Shown: piece by piece, positions 1-5,218 of the stretch
How positions within the stretch are numbered: position 1 is the stretch's first letter
How the letters are laid out: every line of letters starts with the position of its first letter
Assembly: GCA_913058555.1 (NCBI GenBank)
Contig: CAJXRJ010000151.1
Span: forward strand, 1 to 12,492
Direction of reading: 5' to 3'
Origin: an uncultured bacterium
Lineage (GTDB): Bacteria; Planctomycetota; UBA1135; GCA-002686595
Length of the DNA: 12,492 bases
Translations under genes and position numbers: made by a program
Notes under the pieces: generated by a model
Told to the model about the DNA's origin: nothing
What the model saw: the letters and a program-made list of their open reading frames with translations, nothing else
The model's database searches: none

Positions 1-47
1 GAGATCATGCCTAGTCTCGTGGGCTCGGAGATGTGTATAAGAGACAG
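1..47 (+). other. Illumina Nextera (Tn5) adapter contamination at contig end
   Basis: These bases are synthetic. Bases 29-47 (AGATGTGTATAAGAGACAG) are the 19-base Tn5 mosaic end used in Nextera libraries. Bases 14-28 (GTCTCGTGGGCTCGG) are the Nextera read-2 adapter. Bases 6-13 (CATGCCTA) match the i7 index that I recall as N706. Bases 1-5 (GAGAT) match the end of the P7 flow-cell primer. The order P7-index-adapter-mosaic end is exactly that of a library molecule, so untrimmed reads were assembled into the contig end. Genomic sequence starts at about base 48. Confidence 0.98.
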
Positions 48-48
48 G

Positions 49-876
49 GCCGGGGACGGAGCCCGCGTCACCGTGCTCTTCGGCGCGGACGTGGACCCGC
101 ACCTCTTCCGGCCAACCCGGGACGACGTGGCCGCATTGACGTCAGCGGACGTGATCTTCGCGAGCGGTCTCCACCTGGAAGCGAACCTGATCCCAACCCT
201 CGACAAGCTCGCGGGCGAGGGCATTGCGGTCACCTACCTCGCCGAATCGATCCTCGAGCCAGGCGAGGAGCTCACGGAGGGCGGCGACGTCGTGGATCCC
301 CACGTCTGGATGGATCCTCAGCTCTGGTCACGGACGGCGGCCGTCGTGGCGAACGCCCTCGCGAGCGTCGAAGGACTGCAAGCGGACGGACTCGATGAAA
401 GGGCGAAAGAGGTTGCCGCGACCTACCAGGCCCTTCACGAGGACTCAATGGCCGCTCTCGGATCGATCCCGAAGGGCGCCCGGGTCTTGATCACCGCCCA
501 CGACGCGTTCGGGTACTTCGGCCGGCGTTACGGCCTCGAAGTGCACGCGATCCAAGGGGTCTCGACTGCGAGCGAGGCTGGCTTGGGTGCCATCGAAGAT
601 CTGGTGGACCTGATCGTCGAGCGCCGCGCCCCCGCGGTGTTCTTCGAGTCCACGGTCTCCGAGCGCAGCGTGCGCGCACTGATCGAAGGCGCGAGCGCCC
701 GGAAACACGAGGTCATCGTGGGCGGCGTGCTGCACTCGGACGCTCCCGGCGACGCCGAAAGTTACGTGGGAATGGTCCGGCACAACGTGCGCACGATCGC
801 GGCCGCCCTCGGCGGCCCGACCACGCAAGAAGCATCCAACCCACGATCCGGTCAGGGGGCCGCCCCCACGCGATGA
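49..876 (+). CDS. Metal ABC transporter solute-binding protein (TroA/ZnuA/MntA family), 5'-truncated
   Basis: Periplasmic or membrane-tethered receptor that binds Mn, Zn or Fe(II) and delivers it to the permeases encoded just downstream (cluster A-I binding-protein family). Four candidate metal ligands sit at family positions: His in DPHLF (bases 100-102), His in DPHVWMD (301-303), His in TAHDAFGYF (499-501) and Asp in LHSDAPGD (739-741). This His-His-His-Asp set resembles TroA rather than the His-His-Glu-Asp of PsaA/MntC. The His-rich loop of typical ZnuA is absent, so zinc specificity is not favoured but cannot be excluded. About 276 genuine codons remain; the signal peptide and first strand are missing because the contig ends in an adapter. 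The frame stays open through the adapter from an ATG at base 7, giving a false N-terminus (MPSLVGSEMCIRDR) that must not be annotated. The stop overlaps the start of the ATPase gene by four bases (ATGA), indicating translational coupling. Confidence 0.93.
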   Translation, partial: AGDGARVTVLFGADVDPHLFRPTRDDVAALTSADVIFASGLHLEANLIPTLDKLAGEGIAVTYLAESILEPGEELTEGGDVVDPHVWMDPQLWSRTAAVVANALASVEGLQADGLDERAKEVAATYQALHEDSMAALGSIPKGARVLITAHDAFGYFGRRYGLEVHAIQGVSTASEAGLGAIEDLVDLIVERRAPAVFFESTVSERSVRALIEGASARKHEVIVGGVLHSDAPGDAESYVGMVRHNVRTIAAALGGPTTQEASNPRSGQGAAPTR

Positions 877-1649
877 TCCTCCGCGAACAGTCCGGCGTCC
901 CGCTCTCCATCGCGGGCCTCTCCGTCGCTTACCGAGCCGAGCCCGTGCTCTGGAACGTGCATTGGTCCGCGCGGGCCGGCTCCATGACGGCCATCGTCGG
1001 CCCCAACGGGGCGGGCAAGACCACCATGCTGAGCGCCGCCCTCGAGCTCGTTCCTCGCCTTGCGGGGGAGATTCGATTCTGGGGACAGCCCCTGAGCGCC
1101 GTGCGCGAGCGCGTCGCCTTCGTTCCCCAGCGGGAATCGATCGACTGGGACTTCCCGGTGACCGCCAAGGACGTCGTGCGCATGGGCGCCACGCGCGGTG
1201 CCTCCTGGTGGATCCCGTCGTGGGCTCGCCGCCTGAGCCCTGCCGCCAAGGATGAAATCCATCGCGCCGATAGCGCCCTCGCCCAGGTGCACATGACGGA
1301 CTTCCAGGACCGTCCGATCGGCGAGCTTTCCGGCGGCCAGCAACAACGTGTGTTCCTCGCCCGGGCCCTCGCCCAGGACGGGGACCTGATCCTCCTCGAC
1401 GAACCCTTCGCGGGCGTGGACGCGGGCACGGAGGACGTCCTGACGGAGGCCCTGCGGGCGCTGACGGCACAGGGCAAGACTGTTGTTGCCGTGCACCACG
1501 ACCTCGACACGGTCGCCGAGCGCTTTGATGATGTGCTCGTATTGAACCGCGAGGTCGTCGCCCAGGGCGCCGCCAGCGATGTCCTCGCGAACCCCAGCGT
1601 CAAGCGGCTCTTCCGGGGCAGCGAACCTGAGTTCGCGACCCTTAGCTAA
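873..1649 (+). CDS. Metal ABC transporter ATP-binding protein (TroB/MntB/ZnuC family)
   Basis: Cytoplasmic ATPase that powers the metal importer. All motifs of an ABC ATPase are present in 258 residues, the normal length: Walker A GPNGAGKTT (43-51), Q-loop Gln86 in FVPQRESIDWDFPV, signature LSGGQQQR (152-159), Walker B LILLDEP (172-178, with Asp176 and catalytic Glu177), D-loop GVDAGTED, and switch His209 in VAVHHDL. The PQR-(x)-IDWDFPVT segment after the Q-loop is typical of the Mn/Zn/Fe chelate subfamily. The ATG at 873 overlaps the stop of the binding-protein gene (ATGA), so it is probably translated by coupling. A short GC hairpin (GGGGG at 855-859, CCCCC at 863-867) lies just upstream of the start. 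The stop (1647-1649) is followed six bases later by the first permease gene. Confidence 0.97.
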   Translation: MILREQSGVPLSIAGLSVAYRAEPVLWNVHWSARAGSMTAIVGPNGAGKTTMLSAALELVPRLAGEIRFWGQPLSAVRERVAFVPQRESIDWDFPVTAKDVVRMGATRGASWWIPSWARRLSPAAKDEIHRADSALAQVHMTDFQDRPIGELSGGQQQRVFLARALAQDGDLILLDEPFAGVDAGTEDVLTEALRALTAQGKTVVAVHHDLDTVAERFDDVLVLNREVVAQGAASDVLANPSVKRLFRGSEPEFATLS

Positions 1650-1652
1650 GGG
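1639..1652. repeat. 14-base perfect palindrome over the ATPase stop codon
   Basis: CCCTTAGCTAAGGG reads the same on both strands. It contains the TAA stop of the ATPase gene and ends three bases before the GTG start of the permease gene. Its AAGGG end may also act as a weak, too-close ribosome-binding site. A palindrome of this length is expected about once by chance in a window this size, so a role as operator or attenuating structure is only a possibility. Confidence 0.4.
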
Positions 1653-1655
1653 CCC

Positions 1656-2708
1656 GTGATCGACACGGCCACAGGTTCCGCTGCCGCGCTTTCGCCGGTG
1701 GAGCTCGCCGAGAAGTGGTTTGAAGTCGTCTCCCTCGGTGGCGGACATAACACGAACGTCGTGCTCGCCGGAGTCACGCTCCTGGGACTCGCAGCGGGCA
1801 TGGTCGGCGTCTTCTCGATGCTCAAGAAGCAATCGCTCGTCGCCGATGCGTTTGCCCACGCTTCCCTTGCGGGCGTGGGCGCAGCATTCCTCCTCCACGG
1901 CGCGTTCTTCGCGGGCGGTGGCAGGCGCAACATGGCCGTGCTCCTCCTAGGCGCCGCCCTCAGCGGGAGCCTCGCCGTGGCCGCCATCAGCTGGCTTGGG
2001 CGGCGAACGCGACTCCCCGCCGACACGGCCACCGCGGCCGTTTCTAGCGCATCGTTCGGCCTTGGCATCGTGCTGCTGTCCCTGGCGCGGCGGATCAGCG
2101 GCGCCGATCAAGCGGGCCTCGACGGACTCATTTTCGGCTCCGCGGCTTCCATGACCCGCGGCGACGCACAGCTCATGGCCGCCGTCGCCGGCATCGTGCT
2201 CATCGCCGTCCTGGGAGCATCAGCGCCCCTCACCGCGGCCGCCTTCAACGAGCGCTTCGCGCGGGTCCGGGGCTTGCCCGTGGGCTTCATCGAAGCGCTG
2301 CTCGCCGCCCTCGTGGCGGCCATCACGATCGCGGGACTTCAGGCCGTTGGCATGCTCCTCGTCGTGGCGATGCTGGTGATTCCCCCGGCCACAGCCCGCC
2401 TCTGGACCCGGCGTGTCCCCGGGCTCCTCACCCTCTCGGGCCTCCTCGGCGCGTCAGCGGCCTTCCTCGGCGCGTCCGTCTCGGCGATCCTGCCCAATGC
2501 CCCCGCGGGCGCGCTCATCATCCTTGTATCCGCAGCGAGCTTTGCGATCAGCCTCATCGCCGCGCCCCACCGGGGCCTGGTGGCTGGGCTCATTCGCCAG
2601 CGCGCCGTGCGCCATCGTGCTCGGGCCGAGGCGCACCGCCCGCCGCGTCCCATCGCAGGCACCGCTCCAGGTACCCGTGCAGGCACCGGCGGAGGCACCT
2701 CGACGTGA
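1656..2708 (+). CDS. Metal ABC transporter permease (ABC-3 family, TroC/MntC-like)
   Basis: Inner-membrane channel subunit of the importer, 350 residues. Hydrophobic segments lie near residues 36-54, 63-80, 93-113, 128-144, 170-188, 212-243 (two), 256-281 and 285-303. Family landmarks are FSMLKKQSLVADAFAHASLAG (53-73; the usual motif is F-x-x-L-[RK]-[RK]-x-S-L-x-x-D-A-x-x-H-A), GLQAVGMLLVVAMLVIPPATA (227-247) and PNAPAGALI followed by IAAPHRGL. The start is GTG at 1656; there is no in-frame ATG that would keep the first helix. After residue 310 the chain leaves the family core: a basic stretch RQRAVRHRARAEAHRPPRP, then four Gly-Thr tetrads encoded by a 12-base tandem repeat. This tail looks lineage-specific and is probably cytoplasmic and disordered. 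The stop overlaps the next gene by four bases (GTGA). A second, different permease follows, so the channel is probably a heterodimer as in TroCD/MntCD. Confidence 0.94.
   Translation: MIDTATGSAAALSPVELAEKWFEVVSLGGGHNTNVVLAGVTLLGLAAGMVGVFSMLKKQSLVADAFAHASLAGVGAAFLLHGAFFAGGGRRNMAVLLLGAALSGSLAVAAISWLGRRTRLPADTATAAVSSASFGLGIVLLSLARRISGADQAGLDGLIFGSAASMTRGDAQLMAAVAGIVLIAVLGASAPLTAAAFNERFARVRGLPVGFIEALLAALVAAITIAGLQAVGMLLVVAMLVIPPATARLWTRRVPGLLTLSGLLGASAAFLGASVSAILPNAPAGALIILVSAASFAISLIAAPHRGLVAGLIRQRAVRHRARAEAHRPPRPIAGTAPGTRAGTGGGTST
2655..2702 (+). repeat. 12-base tandem repeat, four copies, at 3' end of permease gene
   Basis: Four in-frame 12-base units start at 2655, 2667, 2679 and 2691: GCAGGCACCGCT, CCAGGTACCCGT, GCAGGCACCGGC and GGAGGCACCTCG. 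They encode AGTA-PGTR-AGTG-GGTS, just before the final Thr and stop. The core xxAGGYACC is kept in all units. The fourth unit carries GGAGG, placed nine bases before the next gene's GTG start. The periodicity is directly visible; expansion by slippage is an inference. Confidence 0.85.
2691..2695 (+). promoter_or_regulatory. Shine-Dalgarno site for second permease gene
   Basis: GGAGG, nine bases upstream of the GTG at 2705. It lies inside the coding end of the first permease gene, in the last copy of the 12-base repeat. It supports the GTG start and the four-base overlap of the two genes. Confidence 0.7.
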
Positions 2709-3622
2709 TCCCCGACGCCCTCCGCACGTTCCTGACCCTCGACTTCGCGCCGCTCCTCGCGGTGACGTTGGCCGCGGGCACCCTCGGTTTGCTGGGCTCG
2801 TTCTTGGTTCTCGAGCGCCGCGCGATGATCGGCGACGCCATGGCCCACTCGGTCCTTCCCGGACTCGTTGCCGGGTTCTTGATCACTGGCTCACGCGCGC
2901 CGTTCCCCATGTTCGTGGGGGCCCTGGCCGCCGCTGGCCTTGCGAGCGCAGCCATCTCATTCATCACCCGCTACGGCCGCATCGATCCCTCCACCGCCAT
3001 CGGCGTGGTGTTCACTTCGCTCTTCGCGCTCGGGATCCTCGGCGTGGAGGCCTCGGGAGCACGCAACGTCGACCTGGACCTCGACTGCGTGCTGAGCGGT
3101 CAGCTTGAGCTGCTCTATTGGCGCCCGCCGAGCACCTACGCCGAGCTCCTCTCCCCCGCCACGGTGCTCACCTTGCCGCGGGAAGTGCTCATCCTCGGCG
3201 CCCTCGCGGTGCTCACGCCCCTCCTCTTGGCCCTCGTATGGAAGCCCCTCACCGCGGCGACCTTTGACCGAACCTACGCCACCACGCGCGGCCTCAGGCC
3301 GACCCTTGTGCGCAGCGCCGTCTTCGCCCTGACCACGGTCACCATCGTCGCGTCCTTCGAGGCCCTCGGGTCGATCCTCGTCGTGGCGCTGCTCACCTGC
3401 CCGGCGGCCGCAGCGCGCCTGCGAGGCGGCCGCCTCGCCGGCTTTGTCTGCATGTCAGCCCTCTTCGGCGCCGCTTCCGGCGTCTTCGGTTACCTGGGCG
3501 CCACGCAGCTAGCGCCGACGGTGATCGGGGGCTCCATCGACGCCAGCGGCACGGTCGCCAGCCTCTCGGGGCTGATCCTCGCCGTCATGGCGTTGCGCCA
3601 CCGCAGCCGTAGCGCAGAATGA
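2705..3622 (+). CDS. Metal ABC transporter permease (ABC-3 family, TroD/MntD-like)
   Basis: Second inner-membrane subunit of the importer, 305 residues. The N-terminal landmark LGSFLVLERRAMIGDAMAHS (31-49 region) and the following VLPGLVAGFLI are classic for the family, as are IGVVFTSLFALGI (99-111) and the acidic DLDLDCVLSGQLE (123-135), which is characteristic of the TroD/MntD branch. Further helices follow near 160-178, 202-231, 245-265 and 285-297, with the usual ALGSILVVALLTCPAAAA segment (220-237). The GTG start at 2705 overlaps the first permease's stop and has a GGAGG nine bases upstream. The gene ends four bases before the SRAP gene, which probably shares the transcript. The metal cannot be fixed from sequence; this branch includes Mn, Zn and Fe(II) importers. 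Confidence 0.95.
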   Translation: MIPDALRTFLTLDFAPLLAVTLAAGTLGLLGSFLVLERRAMIGDAMAHSVLPGLVAGFLITGSRAPFPMFVGALAAAGLASAAISFITRYGRIDPSTAIGVVFTSLFALGILGVEASGARNVDLDLDCVLSGQLELLYWRPPSTYAELLSPATVLTLPREVLILGALAVLTPLLLALVWKPLTAATFDRTYATTRGLRPTLVRSAVFALTTVTIVASFEALGSILVVALLTCPAAAARLRGGRLAGFVCMSALFGAASGVFGYLGATQLAPTVIGGSIDASGTVASLSGLILAVMALRHRSRSAE

Positions 3623-3626
3623 CCGC

Positions 3627-4307
3627 ATGTGTGGACGTTATGCCCTGACCGTTGAGCCGGCCGTGCTCGCAGCCCTCTTTGCCCTGCGAGAGATGGCGGA
3701 CTTCGATGAGCGCTACAACCTCGCACCCTCCCAGTCCGCGCCGATCGTGGTCAGGGGCAATGATCCCCGAGGGCGCCGCACGGAAACCATGCGCTGGGGC
3801 CTCGTGCCGTCATGGTCGAAGGACTCCAAGATCGCCTACAAGACGATCAACGCCCGGTCCGAGACGGCCGCGGTGAAGCCCGCGTTCCGGGCGGCGTTCA
3901 AGCGGCGCCGATGCCTGGTGCCCGCAAGCTGGTTCTATGAATGGAAGCGCGACGGTAGCGCCAAAATCCCGTACCGGATCCAACGGACCGATGGCACGCC
4001 ACTCGCTTTCGCGGGGCTCTTCGAGCACTGGCAAGGCACGGGCACAGAGGCCCCCCGCACGACGTTCACGATCCTCACCACGGAAGCCAACGAGGACATG
4101 GAGGGACTGCACGACCGCATGCCCTGCATCATTGAGCCCGAAGGCTTCGACCGGTGGCTCGAGTCCGAGCTCGACGATGCAGCCGCCACGAAAGGCCTGC
4201 TCGCCCCGGCGCCCGCGGGCACTCTGATCTCGGACCGCGTCAGTACCCAGCTCAACCACGTCAAGAACGAAGGGCCCGGGCTGCTGACGCCCGACACTCT
4301 CTTCTAA
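3627..4307 (+). CDS. yedK: SRAP/HMCES-family abasic-site protein (SOS response-associated peptidase family)
   Basis: 226 residues, the usual size. SRAP proteins remove their own Met1, and Cys2 then forms a stable thiazolidine cross-link with an abasic site in single-stranded DNA, shielding it from breakage or error-prone bypass. All catalytic positions are present with E. coli YedK-like numbering: Cys2 (MCGRYALT), Asn75 (INARSE), Glu105 (WFYEW) and His162 (GLHDRMP). Other family blocks are RYNLAPSQ, MRWGLVPSW, KPAFRAAFKRRRCLVPA and FTILTTEAN. The ATG at 3627 is fixed because Cys must be residue 2. No clear ribosome-binding site is seen; with four bases separating it from the permease gene, translation may depend on coupling. 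No LexA-like box is visible directly upstream, so independent SOS control is not supported. The stop overlaps the stop of convergent trmB. The symbol is that of the E. coli family member. Confidence 0.97.
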   Translation: MCGRYALTVEPAVLAALFALREMADFDERYNLAPSQSAPIVVRGNDPRGRRTETMRWGLVPSWSKDSKIAYKTINARSETAAVKPAFRAAFKRRRCLVPASWFYEWKRDGSAKIPYRIQRTDGTPLAFAGLFEHWQGTGTEAPRTTFTILTTEANEDMEGLHDRMPCIIEPEGFDRWLESELDDAAATKGLLAPAPAGTLISDRVSTQLNHVKNEGPGLLTPDTLF

Positions 4308-5092
4308 TCGTCGCTCGCGAGGTGCTTGGGACGCCGCGGCTGAACGCGCTCGGCCGGTCCCTGCAGCATCATTTGCGCCTTCGCGAGGTCCTCGTCCGCA
4401 ACCTCCGTTCCCTTCTCAAGGCTCGCGTAGTGGATCCTGCGACCCTCGCGGATCCAGCGCAGCTCGAAGGCGGTGATGAAAGCGAGCGACGTGGCGAGTT
4501 CCGGGTCGAAGCGCCCCTCCGGCTCGCCGTGCACGTTGTTCGAAGAGTCACGCACGATCAGGCCTGATTCGGCGGCATCTTCGACGGTGCGCGCATGGAA
4601 GTCCCCGCTGTCCGTCTTCACGTGCAGCGTTCCGCCCGGCGCAAGGATGTGGCTGTACAGGCGCTGGTAGTACGGCGAAGTGAGCCGCTTGGTCCCGCGC
4701 TTGTCCGCGAGCTGGGGGTCCGAGAAGGTCAGCCAGATCTCGTCGGCCTCGCCGCCAGCGAAGAACCGGTCGAGCCATTGGATCCGGGCCCGCAGGAACG
4801 CCACGTTTCCGATGCCCTCGTCGGTCGCCGTGCGCGCCCCGCGCCAGAAGCGGTGGCCCTTCACATCGACGCCGATGAAGTTCCGATCGGGAAAGCGCCG
4901 CGCGAGGTCCACGGAGAAAAGGCCCTGGCCGCAACCAAGCTCAAGCACGATCGGGTGATCGTTCCCGAAGACCTCCTCGCCCCACCGGCCACGCATGTAA
5001 TGGCCCCCAGCCGTGACCTTGGTGAGATCGGGCTCGTGGACACAGGAGAGAGCCTCGTTCTCGGCCCAGCGATTGCGCTTGCTGCGGTTCAT
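4304..5092 (-). CDS. trmB: tRNA (guanine-N7-)-methyltransferase TrmB
   Basis: Cytoplasmic SAM-dependent enzyme forming m7G at position 46 of tRNA variable loops. The 262 residues contain the SAM-binding block VLELGCGQGLFSVDLA (49-64), the acidic end of strand 2 in FIGVDVKG (72-79), the active-site region LTFSDPQLADKRGTKRLTSP (121-140), TLHVKTDSGDF (155-165), and the C-terminal T-x-F-E-x-R-W-x-x-E-G-R-x-I block (207-220). The usual motif is F-P-D-P-W/Q-x-K-x-x-x-x-K-R-[RL]; here Ser replaces the first Pro (FSDP), and the DPQ...KRLTSP form resembles the version I know from Bacteroidetes. The ATG at 5090-5092 gives the expected MNRSKRNRWAEN start; no Shine-Dalgarno is visible. The gene is convergent with the SRAP gene (stops overlap by four bases) and divergent from the secreted protein gene at 5219. 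Confidence 0.96.
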   Translation of the reverse strand: MNRSKRNRWAENEALSCVHEPDLTKVTAGGHYMRGRWGEEVFGNDHPIVLELGCGQGLFSVDLARRFPDRNFIGVDVKGHRFWRGARTATDEGIGNVAFLRARIQWLDRFFAGGEADEIWLTFSDPQLADKRGTKRLTSPYYQRLYSHILAPGGTLHVKTDSGDFHARTVEDAAESGLIVRDSSNNVHGEPEGRFDPELATSLAFITAFELRWIREGRRIHYASLEKGTEVADEDLAKAQMMLQGPAERVQPRRPKHLASDD

Positions 5093-5218
5093 GGGCGAGA
5101 AGGGTAGCGGGGGGAGGCGTGTCCCACACGGGGGCGACGCGGCTCCTGGGCAAGAAATCGCGGTTCGAGATCCGACAACCGACGTGTAGCCTCACTCGCC
5201 TGGAGGACTAACGGACTC
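5093..5218. promoter_or_regulatory. Divergent intergenic region between trmB and the 909-residue protein gene
   Basis: These 126 bases must carry the promoters of both flanking genes. I cannot identify convincing -35/-10 boxes. A short stem-loop (CGTGT-CCC-ACACG, 5118-5130) is present. The sequence around 5164-5172 (TTCGAGATC) recalls a tRNA T-loop, but no tRNA folds around it. Confidence 0.4.
5202..5206 (+). promoter_or_regulatory. Possible Shine-Dalgarno site for the 909-residue protein gene
   Basis: GGAGG ends 12 bases before the ATG at 5219, longer than the usual 5-9 base spacing. It supports this start, since no in-frame ATG lies closer upstream. Confidence 0.5.

Noticed and set aside
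29..47. Tn5 mosaic end suggesting a mobile element end
   Set aside because: It is joined to the Nextera read-2 adapter, an index and the P7 end, so it is a library artefact and not a genomic transposon.
855..867. GGGGG-CCG-CCCCC hairpin as an intergenic terminator
   Set aside because: It lies within the coding end of the binding-protein gene, just upstream of a coupled start; termination there would cut the operon. It is more likely a result of GC-rich codons.
852..1898. Long minus-strand open frame (348 codons) opposite the ATPase and permease genes
   Set aside because: It is antisense to genes with complete family motifs; its product is compositionally biased and matches no family. GC-rich DNA commonly gives such frames. 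The minus-strand frame at 445-1470 is rejected for the same reason.
5151..5180. Possible tRNA T-arm (GGTTCGAGATCC) upstream of the 909-residue protein gene
   Set aside because: The flanking stems do not pair, and no acceptor, D or anticodon arm can be built around it.
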